NCBI RefSeq assembly: GCF_022682495.2
Contig: NC_071393.1
Coordinates: forward strand, 103,281,010 to 103,345,009
DNA length: 64,000 nt
Source of the DNA: Desmodus rotundus
Lineage: Eukaryota > Chordata > Mammalia > Chiroptera > Phyllostomidae
Direction of reading: 5' to 3'
Positions 1 through 12,249 of the stretch are shown here, piece by piece (position 1 is the stretch's first letter; each line of letters begins with the position of its first letter). Made by a program: the position numbers and the translations under genes. The notes beneath the pieces were generated by a model. The model did no database searches and was not told the DNA's origin. It saw only the letters and a list, made by a program, of their open reading frames with translations.

Positions 1-215
1 TGAGACTGGTGATATGGAAGCAGCATCCGAAACTAGTTTTACGGCCATGCTCATCTCATCTGAAGAAATGGGGATGGATAGTTCATGGGGACTTAGACCA
101 CGACCATATCAGCCAGTAACTTGAGGGGAGGCAGTTTCCCCCCACACTGAAATCACTTGCCCCATCCTGGGATGTTTAAATGTAGATAATATATTGTATT
201 TAGCAGTGCTATTTT

Positions 216-216
<1 letters not shown>

Positions 217-247
<31 letters not shown>
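217..247. repeat. (GA)n microsatellite
   Basis: About 15 GA units, followed by GGAA repeats to about 265. The short reading frame on the minus strand here is mostly repeat. Confidence 0.97.
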
Positions 248-250
<3 letters not shown>

Positions 251-746
251 GAAGGAAGGAAGGAAGAGAGAAGTTTCTGCAACACACTTCTTTCTCTCTC
301 CACTAATATTATAATTAGTTCATTAGATGGTGAAAATTTTAATGGCTTAATGAATTAGTAGCATTTAATATAACACTACCTAATAAATATTAGTGATTAT
401 TCCAAATATATTAACTATTTTATTTTCTTATTTTTTAGCAGATGCCTATTGTTCTTATAAAAATAAAAGAGTGTTACCTACAAGAAAACCCCTCATCTTA
501 ATCAATGTTGCATTCTAATGCACACCTGTGGTTCATTCTTCACTGTTGGTATAGGCAACGGGAGGGTTGTGGAAGTATTTACAACTCCACATGTTTTCTA
601 GCAGAAAAGTGTTGGGAGGAGCCCCACAGCAGTTCAGACTGTGAGAACATTATTCACTCTTCCTACCTGACCCAGGAGGAGCAGGAGAATAAGGGGATTA
701 AAGCTTAGCTACAAACCTAACAATTTCTAAATATACCACCATCAAC

Positions 747-767
747 ACACACACACACACACACCCT
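747..767. repeat. (CA)n microsatellite
   Basis: About 10 CA units, imperfect at the edges. Confidence 0.95.
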
Positions 768-1399
768 ATCTCCCTTCCTTAGGGATTTCTTCACTGGAGT
801 CGATTGTGAACAAGGCCGGCCCCATCGCAGACACGGAAAAATATAAGAACTTGCACATTAAATTAAGGAATATGAAATATATATAATCCCACTTTATTAT
901 TAAAGTAAATATGAACATGTATATAGAAAACCATTTTATAACTTGATTTGAACATTCAATTTCACTGTGGTATAAAATGCACCGGGAGTGCGTTGGGAGC
1001 GCCGGCTTTTGGCAAGATTCTGTGATGTCACTACAGATCGCACCACCCTGAGGAACAGACGTCTGGGAACCCCATCTCGGAAAGAGCCGTGGAACCTAGA
1101 TGTCCTGTAGACAAAGCTGTCTAATGCCAGTAGCATGTTTGGTTTTTAAAGACATGTATATTCACCTTCCCCCTGCCCCTAGTAGGATCATTTCTAGTAG
1201 CAATACTGCCAGATTATAAAAAATAAAAAACAAAAATACCGTGGTACTATTTCTTTCACAATCAAGTAGCTTCTAAATTTAGCTAGAAGGTGAGAACTTT
1301 GGCATTTGCCTGGCATATAATTCATGACTTACAGTACTACTTTTCCTACTGGTTTAAAATTTGAAAAAATTACTACAAAGGTTAACTTAAACATCTCCA

Positions 1400-1608
1400 G
1401 CCCTGGCTGGTGTAGAGCAGTGATTGAGTGCGGGCCTGCGAGTCAAACGGTCGCCAGTTCGATTCCCAGTCAGGGCACATGCCTGGGTTGTGGGCCAGGT
1501 CCCCAGTAGGGGGCACACAAGAGGCAAACATACATTGATGATTCTCTCCCTCTCTTTCTCCTTCCCTTCCCCTCACTAAAAAATAAATAAATAAAATCAT
1601 TTTAAAAA
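1400..1608 (+). mobile_element. Ves-type tRNA-derived SINE
   Basis: The element begins CCCTGGCTGGTGTAGAGCAG, has GTTCGATTCCCAGTCAGGGC (B-box-like region), and ends in a CT-rich tract and AATAAATAAATAAAA tail. An approximate target-site duplication surrounds it (AAACATCTCCA before, AAAAATCTCCA after). Short frames across it are not genes. It carries a CTCF-like core at 1503-1516. Confidence 0.93.
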
Positions 1609-2442
1609 ATCTCCAATATTTTATCAAGTCAGCTCACTTGCAATGAATCAAGGCCCTAATAGTGACCACTGAAGTTTAAATTTGAGACCTAACAACAGTA
1701 CTTGTACCAACCAACTTTCTCTAAATAGAATACAGCAGTTCACCATCCTGCTATCTGTCCCTACCCCCCTGCCTAGGGACCAGGGAAAATGCCAGTCGTC
1801 TTCCCACTGCCACCAAGACCAGAGCAGGAGAAAGGGGGTGAGCTGTGGGTGGACGTCCAAGGCTATGCCAGCTGTGAAAAGGGAAATATTAAAGCCACAG
1901 CAGTCTTTTTGAGAACCCATTGATGCCAGGCGCCATGAGACGGAAATCTGTGTTGGCAGGTTTTGTTATTTTTTAACCTGACCCTGACAATACCTGCTGG
2001 GCTACCTGTGCTTTCTGCCAAAGAAGTGTCAGATGAGGGAGGAAGTTTGCACACCTGGTGAATTCAACCTCACAATGCTATTCGGAGAGAGGAAAGAGAG
2101 AGAGAAAGGCAACTGCAGAAAAGAACAGGGCCAAGAAATAGGAACTGGGGAGGAGGAGGAGGAGTAATGAAACAAACAATTTGGAGGAATTCTTGTGTGA
2201 CATTTTCCAAGATCATATTACACCACAGGGACAGTAATAATTAAGTATTATGCTAGTTCCAGAGTGTGAGAATACGCCGCCCTGGATTTGAATTTTTGTA
2301 TCTGAATCTCAAAAGGAAACTCGGCACCAGGCTCCGTGTCTGTCTTCAATTTTGATGCCCTGTTTGGCTGGGTTGCTACTCAGTGGAGTTTCCAACTGCA
2401 TTAAGTAATTAAACATTAAGTGGTCTCTTAATGGCCTTTTCT

Positions 2443-2468
2443 AAAAAAAAAAAAAAAAAAAAAAAAAA
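2443..2468. repeat. poly-A run
   Basis: 26 consecutive A. The preceding 500 bases have no recognisable retrocopy and no target-site duplication, so it is treated as a simple repeat. Confidence 0.95.
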
Positions 2469-3049
2469 GGATTTTCTTTAATTCACAATCAGTATGTCTG
2501 TAGAAAACGCTAAATGATTGATTTTGCCTATTCTAGTGACACTTTGGCCATTCCGTTAACAGCCCAGCTTTTAAGGAGTCCGTTTGATTGAAATAATTGG
2601 AGGGGCTGAAGGAGGGGGTCATTTCCAAGACTTTCAAACTAAAGCCAAGCTTGTTAGCAGCAACTGTCATACAACAAGGCCAGCACATAGGACACCATAT
2701 GGAGCTGCAGCAGCCACAGACCCTGGGACCCATGTATGTTCTCGGCATGGAGCATCTAGTGTGAGCCCACCGCCCTCCACACGCCCAGGACGCCCCGAGG
2801 GACTTAAATATTCACCACCTACTGATCAGAACACCTCAATTTTATTCCAATGTGTTTCGGGGGGGGGGGGAAGGTATTTCATTCATTAGAGTGCTGATTA
2901 ACACTAAGCTACCGGTGACACATACCTTCCCATAGATCTTAAACCCACCAGTGTTTTCCTTTTGACTCAGAAGTTTCTGGCTCCTCTTATGACCACCCAT
3001 CAGTATTTCTCCCATAAACATAATGTACGGTCCATGGAGACTGAAGCCT

Positions 3050-3118
3050 TGTGTGTTCCAGACCCAGGAGAGTGCCTAGTACAAAGAAGACCCTCAAATA
3101 TTTGCATAATAAATGGGT
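3050..3118 (+). repeat. L2 LINE 3' end relic
   Basis: GAGAGTGCCTAGTACAAAGA then CCCTCAAATATTTGCATAAT resembles the last part of L2. It is short. Confidence 0.45.
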
Positions 3119-4944
3119 ACATCTTATGAAAGTTGATGTGGAAACTTAATTTTGAATAAACTTGACACCTGAGAATCCTCTCCTATAGCCATTTTAGTGT
3201 CTGTTTTAATGTCTTTGGGGCCAGAAAAACATCATGATCTTATTATTTATATAATTGCCAGTAATGCAGTTGGTGTCTGCTGTTTCGAGAAATTTATGGC
3301 AGACACGAGAAGCTGGCGATGTGCTTGATTATTCTTTCAATCTTCTGAGAAGGTCAAAGCACACCTGTCTTCAAGGGAAATACTGACATTAAATAACTAT
3401 ATCTCCTCATGGAACAAATGGAAATCTACATAAATCTATCGAGAGAAATCCCTTTGGTGATGACACCATTAGTGTCATAACTGTTAAAAGAATTCAAAAC
3501 TAAGAGTGATGTTTAATAAGCATTCAGTAAGATACATTATGGGTGGAAACCTATAATGTATCAGGTCATTTAGCAGTGAATCCAGCCCTCCACTAATGCT
3601 GGACAGTTCCTGAAGCTTTATTCTAAGAGTTCTTTCTTCCCGAACTGTAAGTGTTCCAAACTGGAGCTTCTGCCACTTCCCTTGAATAACTCTTCTATAG
3701 CTTATGAGAGGTCATCATGGAGAGATATTTTTTGTTTTCATCTCTTTACTCAAAATTAGCCCCTTTGATGACCCTGGACAATTCCTCTGCCTGCCCTGCA
3801 GGTGATGCCTTTTCAGACACTTTGCAGGTGGTTTTCAGGAACTCGCTCCACTGTAGACATCACAAAGGAGGTCTTGCCTCTGTCTGTGATCTTGGAGACA
3901 CATTTTGATTTTGAGACCTTAAACAAATTGCTTGCACAGACCTGTGTGCTGAAGAACTTTGGAAGCTGATGGTTAAAGTTTTGCTCTTCACAAATGTGGT
4001 CCATTTTGCCCTTCTCATATTTTCTTGAGATATCTGCCCCTCCAGTCACTTACTCATTTTCTTTGTAATTCCTTAGAGAGCTGCATTGCCATCTCCAGTA
4101 AATTCATTTGAACAAATTCATTACCCTGTTCTGTTCTCCTTCTGTCTTCATCCACACCAGTTACTTTGCATAAAATGCCTTTTTTTGATTTCCAATTATT
4201 CTCCTACTCTTTCTTTTTAAACCAAGAGTCCAATTTACAAGGTCTTTATTGCTTTATTACTAAAGTACTTTGCCTCAGTTTTCTTGTTAAATGCCAGCAT
4301 TTAGGGGGGAAATGTTGCGATGTGTTGGCAGCCTTGTTTGAGCCACGTTTAAAAGGAAATTCAAACCAAGTTTTGACAGTGTGTTAGGAAGTGTGGAGGG
4401 GACAATGAGCATTTCCCTCTGACTGGACTAACCTGCGCTGTGTGGCAACAGAGATGCCGGTGTCTTTCTCAAGCACAGTGAGAACAGGTTGGTGCTCGGA
4501 GTGCTTGGAACTGGGGGAAATGACTTGCAGCGATGAGTAACTATTTTAAATCTTACATGGAGAGGACTAGGAGTGTCATTTAAAGATAATAGGGTGGTTT
4601 ATTTTGTTACACCTTGACCACCTTGTCCAATTTGTATTTGTCTCACTTCCTTGTTTCCAAATAAATTTGAAGATTTTGAAAGACCTAAGATTTCTTTGAT
4701 TTGAAGAAAAAATACAGACTTTTTGTGACAAAGGCAAATTCAACACAAAGTGAATTTAACCATGCAGTTATGCTACGTCTATAGTTTGATACTTATTGTG
4801 CTATGCTACATAATCACTCTTCGTGTATTCTATCCCTTCCACCTGTGTCCCTCGTTGGTTTAGTAGAATGAGCACGGTCAACATTCACTCATTAAGACTT
4901 CTGACTCCGACTCAGTTTTGCTGGCTGGAGACTGACTAAAATGA

Positions 4945-5190
4945 CAATGACAAAGACCATTATGGTAGTAACAGTAAGGGGGAACATGGACTAAGCACTT
5001 AGTGGTTATCAGACACTGAGAGAAGCGCTTTAATTCTCACAACAGTAGGAAAAGTAGAAACTACTGTTTCTCCTGTTTTACAGATGAGGACACTAAGAAA
5101 CAGGGGGGTTAAATAATCTTCCTCTGGACAAACATCTACCTTGGATTGAAAACCAGGCAATCCAACTCTGAAGCCTGAATGCATCATCAC
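4945..5190 (-). repeat. MIR relic
   Basis: The plus strand holds ACTAAGCACTTAGTGG, GCGCTTTAATTCTCACAACA and TTTTACAGATGAGGACACTA, the conserved core of MIR in reverse orientation. It is an ancient SINE shared by mammals. Confidence 0.75.
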
Positions 5191-6217
5191 TATCCTTCAC
5201 TACTCCCCTGGTGAAAGTAGGGGCCAGTTTCTCAAATAACAAGTAATATGTACTGACTTACATTTTCTTTTCTTTTTTTTTTTACTTACATTTCTAAAGA
5301 ACGTGGAAGTCACATCTCCTTATTAAATAGTTTGTATGAGGGCTTCTACAATGTTGGGAGAGCCAGAGATATAGACCAAAAACAAAAACAAACACCACAA
5401 CCCCAATTCGTATGTGAAGCTGGGGTAAATTATCCAAAGCTCAAGTAAAGTTCAAAATATTTGGAAAAGATAAGCAGGATGATCACAAGGAACGTTACAT
5501 GCTTCCCTTGGCACCAAATCCATTCAAGTTATCATTGAAACACAGGAATGTAAAATTCCTAGTCCTAGAGCAAAAACTGATCTCTACAAAGTAGTAGGTG
5601 TACCCATTTGGACACATCACCTGGTCCAATGCCCTGCTTATTGTTTTAAGATATACGCAAATCACTTCAAAACGGGAGGTTGTCCCTCTCTAGGACCACT
5701 ACCATGAAGATGAGGCAGCATGAGACCAAGAAAACACGGGCCTGGTCCCCTCCCTTTCTAGGTTCTAGCCTCAGTCCAGACCACTTCTCAGGAAGCAGGC
5801 AGATACTAATAAGAGATAATACTGAAACTCTAATTCCCTCTAAAGACTCTAAAAATGATGTTCTGCTTCTTGTCTCTGTGGGCCAATGCTGTGGCTCTGT
5901 CTATGCTTTTTGAATGTTATATCAGCAAGACACTGGAGCCAAGGCCAGCCTTAAGCAGCAGCAAGACTTCAGTGTTTATCCTGGGCCATATTTCCCCACA
6001 GTCACTGAGACGATAGCCTGGTGCTACAAAATGTACCACTTTATCAATCAGTGACTTTTTATCAGAAGGGATGTGCCTTCACCAGTTGCGTATAATACAC
6101 ACGTCCTGTGATTAGTAATTATAGCTTGGGTTCATTTAGTGTATCATTTTAGGGAGAAGATACCAAACAATGGGATAGGGTTTGCAAATGCCAGTTAATT
6201 AAAAAGCTAGGGCATCA

Positions 6218-7742
6218 GGAGTTCTGGCCAAGATGGAGGCAGAGGTGGAAACCCTTTGCTTCCTCACACAACCAAAAGGAGGATAACTACCAATCTAAAA
6301 TCAATAAACAACCAAAAGCACCAGAAAATCAAACTGCATTGAACTCCAACAACCAAGGAATTAAAGAAAAAGTCAACCAGGACAACCAGACCAGCAGCCC
6401 TGAAGCGCAGCAAAGAGGGTTGCCCTGCCCAGGTGAATCCCTAAGGCCCCGCCCCCTTACAACCTATCAGCGGCACCAAGACAAAGAAATATGGCCCAAA
6501 TGAAAGAACACACTAAAACCTCAGAACTAAGCAATGAGGAGATAACCAAACTATCTGATGGAGAATTTAAAGCCCTGGTAATCGAAATGCTCACAGAGCT
6601 AATTGAGCTTGGTTGAAAAATGAAAGAACAAATGAAAGATACCCAAAATGAAATAAAGCAAAATATTCAGGGAACCAACAGTGACAGGAAGGAAACCAGG
6701 ACTCAAAGCAACAATTGGGAACAAAAGGAAGAAATAAACATCCAACTGGATCAGAATGAAGAAACAAGAATCCAAAAAATGAAGAGAGACTGAGGATTCT
6801 CTGGGACAACCTGAAATGTTCCAATATCTGAATTATAGGGGCACCAGAAGGAGAAGAACAACAGCAAGAAATTGAAAATTTATTTGAACAAATAATGAAG
6901 GAAAACTTCTGTGGTCTGTCTAAAGAAATAGACTTCCAGGAAGTCCAGGGTGCCCAGAGAGTCCCAAAGAAGTTGGACCCAAAGAGGAACACACCAAGGC
7001 CTTTCATCATGAAGTTACCCAAGATTAAAGACAAAGAGAAAATCCTAAAAGCAGCAAGAGAAAAGGAGACAGTTACCTACAAAGGAGTTCCCATAAGACT
7101 ACCAGCTCATTTCTCAAAAGAAACGTTGTAGGCAAGAAGGGGCTGGAAAGAAGTATTCCAAGTCATGAAAGACAAGAACCTACATCCAAGATTGCTCTAT
7201 CCAGCAAAGCTATCATTTAGAATGGGAGGGCAGATAAAGTGCTTCCCAGATAAGGTCAAGTTACAGGAGTTCAGCATCACCAAGCCCTTATTATATAAAA
7301 CATTAAAGGCATTTATCTAAGAAAAAGAAGATCAAAAATATGAATAATAAAATGACAACAAAATCACAACTATCAACAAATGAACTGAAAAGAAAAGAAA
7401 AACAACAAAAACAAAAACTAAGCAAACAACCAGAACAGGAATAGAATCAGAGAAATGGACATCATACAGAGGGAGGTCAGTGGGGAGGGGAAGGGAGGAA
7501 TAGCGGGGAAAAAGTACAAGGAAGAAGAAGCATAATTAGTAGGCATAAAATAGACGGGGAGAGATTAAAAATGGTATAGGAAACAGAGGACTCAAAGAAC
7601 TTATATGTACGACCCATGGACATGAACTAAGGGGGGGAAGTGCCGAAGGGTTGGGGAGTAGGGTGGAGGGGCGATAAAGGGGAGAAAATTGGGAAAACTG
7701 TAACAGCATAATCAATAAAAAATACTTAAAAAACCCAAAACA
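6218..7742 (+). mobile_element. HAL1-like (half-LINE-1) non-autonomous retrotransposon
   Basis: The element starts GGAGTTCTGGCCAAGATGGA, an L1-type 5' end. It contains one decayed L1 ORF1 (6491-7320), then goes straight into a purine-rich 3' region ending AATAAAAAATACTTAAAA. No reverse transcriptase (ORF2) sequence is present. An 11-bp duplication with one indel (CTAGGGCATCA at 6207-6217, CTAGGCATCA at 7744-7753) brackets the whole element. So it inserted as this short form rather than being a later deletion of a full L1. Confidence 0.85.
6491..7320 (+). pseudogene. decayed L1 ORF1p gene inside the HAL1 element
   Basis: Translation shows the L1 ORF1p pattern: a charged coiled-coil-like N-terminal half, then the RNA-binding middle and the C-terminal domain with KLDPKRNTPRPF, IKDKEKILKAAREK and VTYKGVPIRL blocks. 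The frame is broken four times: nonsense at 6614-6616, a frameshift near 6785-6793, nonsense at 6829-6831 and nonsense at 7129-7131, before the natural stop at 7318-7320. L1 ORF1p is an RNA chaperone of retrotransposition. This copy cannot make it. Confidence 0.88.
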
Positions 7743-7753
7743 CCTAGGCATCA

Positions 7754-9454
7754 ATCCCAGTCTAGGAACGAAGGTACAGAACAACATTGTAGGGTGCTTC
7801 AGTGACATTGTTCATGAACGGCTGAAATTCTGCACATGTCAAGTTGATCTCTGATCCTGTCCAAAGGATCTTCTTGCTAAAAATACCTAAAATACTTTGT
7901 TTTTACTTTTACCATCAATAACCTACTTTCAACACATGGACCTTGTTTTTGAAACCTCTCAATTTTTTTTACTGCCAGTCCTCTCCAGAGCCATCTAGCA
8001 AAGTCACACAGAATCATTACAGCCAGGATATTGGAGTAGCAGGGACAGAATAATTCCACCAAGCAGGAAAGGCACATTTCTATGACTTCAAGCGAGAGCT
8101 GAGTACCCTGGGATATGAGGCTAAAACTCTTCTCTCTACACATTGGAAACGTGCAAAGAGTGGCTGTTCCCCTACAGGTTAACTCTTTCCCTCTGGGCAC
8201 CAACACACAGGATAGCTTTTGTTCACCAGTACAGGCCTTTCCTTTATTCTCCATTGTTCCCACACCCCACTTTCTGCTGCTCCTTCTATCCCTGAACTGA
8301 TGCCAAATGAGTAATGATCTGTACTGACCTTACAGATTGCAAAAATAAAGCTATTTTCAAAACAATAAAACCAATTCTAGACAGCATTTTGCTGCTTATT
8401 TTTTAAGGTGCATTTTCCCTCTACTGTTTGGGGGGAGAAAAAAACCATTCATTTCCAGTGGTTTTTTCTAGTCATAGTCACAGTGATGTTGTTCAAAGTT
8501 TATTGGGTAAGAACACACACAGCTACCTTTTCAACCTTTTTAATTTGTATTGGATTCTAAGCTCCTACATCTTGCCCTTGGGCATCTTCCTTGATAAAGC
8601 CCTCCTACCTTCCAGTCCAACAAAGACCAAAGACTTTGGATATGAAATTTTTAAAGTAACCACTGGAGAAGAGGCTTCAATTGTATTGGCCCAACTGGCA
8701 ATCTGTGGAAAGCCACAAGAATTGCTCGGAGATAACACCCTGCCTTTCACCTTGCGGTCACCGGTTTGAGTCAAGCAGAGATTAACGGTGTCCAAGGGTT
8801 GTTATCGTCTGGTGATGGCTTGGGAGCTGATACGAAATAAATTGCTGTATCTTGTGTGTACTTGCCTGAGGTCACCTGGTTCAAGCTATTTTAGGGACCA
8901 GATCCAAATCTTTGCTGCAGTGGTTACTCGAAATGGAAGCCTCTGAGCAAAGATCAAATGCTAAATAAACCTGTAGATTATGCTTCCTCTTGCACTAATG
9001 GAAGATATACTCTCAGACAAGGTTAGAAGCTAGGGATTGTAGGTGGGGGAAAGATGGACAGTCTGCCATTCTCAATGACAGGCCCTCTGAATGCTTAATT
9101 TAAATTCTACTGGGTCCCCTACAGGTGATTATGCCATGTGACCTGGAATTCCCCAACGGGATGGAATAACCATGACCTCCTTCTAATTTAGTCTGAAGGT
9201 CCCAATACCTTGTTTCATCCATCTTTAACAACCATCAAGCTTTAAGGAAAATGAAAAACTGTTCAACAGAAAAATTGTGAGAACCTAGGCATAGTTGGTA
9301 AATTTATGTATGTGCGGGGAGCGGGGGGGGGAGAGAGAGGTAACCAGTGGACACTAAATTTTCTGAAATTTTTAGTTAGAGCCAAATAATATTTTGTGAC
9401 TGTTATTGTTGATTGTTTTGTTTTGGCTAAAGAGGTTTTCTGGTCTGAATCATT
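7754..9454. other. intergenic, no gene seen
   Basis: Between the HAL1 element and the second Ves SINE. Open frames up to 128 codons are on both strands and show no family resemblance. Confidence 0.65.
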
Positions 9455-9468
9455 AAAATACTTGTTTA

Positions 9469-9666
9469 GCCCTGGGCTGGTGCAGCTCAGTGGATTGTGT
9501 ACTGGCCTGTGAACCAAAAGCTTGCCAGTTTGATTCCCAGTAGGGCACATGCCTGGGTTGTGGGCCAGGTCCCCAGTGGGGGGCGCACAAGAGGCAACCC
9601 CACTTTGATGTTTCTCTCCTTTTCTTTCTCCCTCCAATTCCCATCTAAAAATAAAAAAATCTTGAA
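9469..9666 (+). mobile_element. Ves-type SINE
   Basis: The head GCCCTGGGCTGGTGCAGCTC, the GCCAGTTTGATTCCCAGTAG core and the C/T-rich then A-rich tail are all present. The flanks AAAATACTTGTTTA (9455-9468) and AAAATATTTGCTTA (9667-9680) form a 14-bp target-site duplication with two mismatches. Confidence 0.93.
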
Positions 9667-10294
9667 AAAATATTTGCTTAAATTTTTTACTTTACGTTTT
9701 ACATATAAAAATAGTTCATGTTTCCTTCATTTATTATTTTAGAATGTGTTTAGCCTCATGGACAATAACTCAAATTAGGACTAACTAGGTAGAATTTAAA
9801 AATAGAGGAGACTTTTTAGATTACTTTGTTTTTTAAAAAATCAAGGTTTCAAAAAGTTAAGGATAGATTTAAATTTCATGGGGCTACCATCTTGTCCAAT
9901 TGTTACTAAGAACTGTAAGTCTCCAGCTCCAAGTTCACCCTTCCTTCACAATGTATGCATCACAAAAACCAATGGCTGTTCATTTTGGGTGGTTACAGAC
10001 CCCTTGGTGAATATGAGGAAAGCTATAGATCTTCTGCTCAGAGAAATTACACTGAACACACAAAAACAATTTCTACATGATTTGCCTATCCTCTACCATC
10101 TACCCATGCACTGCCATCCCCCAGAAGTCGCTTGAACCACAGGTTAAGGATTTCTGAAAAAGAAGCCAGCTCAGGTATCTTTTAGTAAATGCGTATACTA
10201 CATACTCCACACCTTTATTAATACATATGAAAAGGGTAAAGTGGGGGGACACTGTGTTCATTTAAAACGGTCAGGAATCAAGATTATTGGTTTA

Positions 10295-10508
10295 GCCCTG
10301 GCTGGTGTGGCTCAGTGGATTGAGTGCTGGCCTGCAAATCAAAGGGTCACCAATTGGATTCCCAATCAGGGCACACGCCTAGGTTGCAGGCAAGGTCCCC
10401 ACTAGGGGACACCCCAGAGGCAACAACATATTGATGTTTCTCTCCCTCTCTTTCTCCCTCCCTTCCCACTGTCTAAAAAATAAATTTGAAAAAATCTTTA
10501 AGAAAAAA
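10295..10508 (+). mobile_element. Ves-type SINE with clear target-site duplication
   Basis: A full-length element: head GCCCTGGCTGGTGTGGCTCA, core, CT-rich tract and A-rich tail. The flanks AGATTATTGGTTTA (10281-10294) and AGACTATTGGTTTA (10509-10522) form a 14-bp duplication with one mismatch. It is the last young SINE before the long SINE-free interval around OTX2. Confidence 0.95.
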
Positions 10509-11087
10509 AGACTATTGGTTTAATCGATTTAATTATTCATCCTTGAAAACATGTTTGTATGAAGCCTTCTGCTTCTCTCCCATCTCAAAATCAGATGGCC
10601 TTGTCTCTGGTCAATTTTAAGATCAAGTAAAGGCTATGCTTTTTGGTTAAGGAAATTAACAAACAGACTGAGTTCTTGTTAGCTTTCTAAAACCTCAAGT
10701 GGCCCACTTAGACTAAAATTAAAAATAGAACCAACTTAATCAGCGATAAGAGCTATTGAAAAATGTGTTTCAATTAGAGACTAGCATCAGTTTAAAATTT
10801 AAAATATTAATGTCGTCTTTTTTCCAAAATTACCCAATTTCATTTTTAGACAAATATGTGCATTTAGAATTGCCCAAAATATCTTCACCCTATATTTTAA
10901 AAATTCCTTAGTACTGTCATAGTAATAAGAATTAATGGCTGGAAATGTCTAACCAGACATAATTCAAAATTCACCAAACTTGCATGGATTAGTGGCCAAG
11001 AAGGACTCAGGGGGAAAAGTTTTATGTGTGCACCTTAAATGTGCAAAACTCTAACTCAAAATTCATGTTAGGACACTTGGTTCATTA

Positions 11088-12247
11088 GTCATCTAACAGG
11101 GCCCTGGCACAGGGTATCTGGCCGCTCCAGCCGGCAAAGTCTCTGGTTGGAATCAGACGCGGCCACCAGCCACCTGCCCAGGCCCTCGGCGCCAGGGTGG
11201 GCGCACTCCCGTGAGGACCCCGGTACACCTCCGGCTGTGCCTCGCGGGGCCCAGCGCTCTCGGTTCCTCGGTTCCCGAGTCTTTTCACCACCGGGAACTG
11301 AAAGGAGGCGTTTGGACGTAGGGAGCTCGCCCAGCACGGCCCCTGGTAGGGGTTTGCGGCCCTGTTGCCTCCCAGCGTCGTCATCACACCCACGACCCTC
11401 GGGTCCTCGTACAGACCGCGGGAGCTCTTGGAGAAGATGGAGCGCGCGGGCCACGGGATCCCCGGGCCTCCCCCGCTGTGGGGAGCGGTGGCCTAGTGCC
11501 CCGGGCCCCGCCCTTGGCGTCTGCTGGGCGGGCACGACCCACCGTCTGCAGTCCTCGAGCAGGGCGCGGGGACCGTGGGCGCGAGGCCGGCCTTCGGGAC
11601 TGGCCCGTCGCCGCCGGGGTCATTGTCCCAGCGTGCACGCAGCTGGCGGGACACTGCCGCGGCCAGCGGCCTCCAAACAGCCGCAGCCTGCGGGCGCAGC
11701 GCGGGCGGCGGAGACGCGGGTGCGGGGCGAGGCCGCTGTGCACGGAAGGCCCAGCTTTCGGAGTCTGTCGCTTAGTTTGGTAGGTGACAGGTTCATGGTG
11801 GAGAATGGCAACAGGGTGCACTTGCCACGCTTTCCATTGAAACCCAGGAACCCATTCCGTCCCTGGTGCCGCGGCCTCCAAAGGGTCGGGGCGCCGTCAG
11901 CTGTGCGCAACTCGGCCCGAAGCCTGCCCGGCCGCGGGCAGGAGCAGCCCGGAGGTTCCGGGCGCAGTGGGTCTTGTCGGGGCGACCCGAGCAGCCGCTT
12001 CAGGGGCTCTAAGGCCCAGAGGCGCGGGAGTCCCTCGAGGAAGCCCCGGACTTCGGGCAGTTACTGCATCCCGGGCGAAGGCCTCCGTGTGCCCCAGCCG
12101 CGGCCTTCCGGGCAGCGCACCGTGAAAAGCAGAGAGGGGAGGAGCAGTGCCCGCGGTCCTCCCTTTGTAGGTCGGGAGGTGACCTTACAGGCTAGTTGTC
12201 CCCTCACCTTTCCGGAACGCTATGCGGTGGTTAAATGGGTCAAATGA
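11088..12247. promoter_or_regulatory. CpG island without recognised gene, 3' of OTX2
   Basis: An abrupt rise to high GC with dense CpG at about 11090, falling off near 12240. A 366-codon open frame (11147-12247, +) coexists with long open frames on the other strand, as expected from GC composition. None has a domain or a low-complexity pattern that I recognise. The ends are not flanked by a target-site duplication or a poly-A, so a retrocopy is not supported. It is possibly a regulatory island or lncRNA promoter of the OTX2 domain. Confidence 0.5.
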
Positions 12248-12249
12248 AG

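Larger units (their letters stand above)
1..1399. other. intergenic, no gene seen
   Basis: Gene desert 3' of OTX2. Only two microsatellites and short non-coding frames. Nothing else is recognised. Confidence 0.7.
1609..6206. other. intergenic, ancient repeats only
   Basis: AT-rich to average sequence with a poly-A run, a G run at 2859-2870, one L2 tail and one MIR. No open frame has gene-like composition or a recognised domain. Confidence 0.65.

Noticed and set aside
109..303. 64-codon minus-strand frame with a Ser-Leu repeat
   Set aside because: It is largely the translation of a GA microsatellite.
1400..1480. tRNA gene from A-box and B-box-like sequence
   Set aside because: The sequence is the tRNA-derived head of a Ves SINE. 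It does not fold as a complete tRNA and is followed by the SINE body and tail. The same applies to the other eleven copies.
2443..2468. poly-A as the tail of a processed pseudogene
   Set aside because: There is no gene-like sequence upstream of it and no flanking duplication.
6591..7034. 147-codon minus-strand open frame
   Set aside because: It is the reverse complement of the decayed L1 ORF1 inside the HAL1 element.
11147..12247. 366-codon plus-strand open frame as a protein gene
   Set aside because: It lies in a CpG island where all frames are long. It overlaps other long frames on both strands, is Arg/Pro/Gly/Ser-rich by composition, and shows no domain or splice context.
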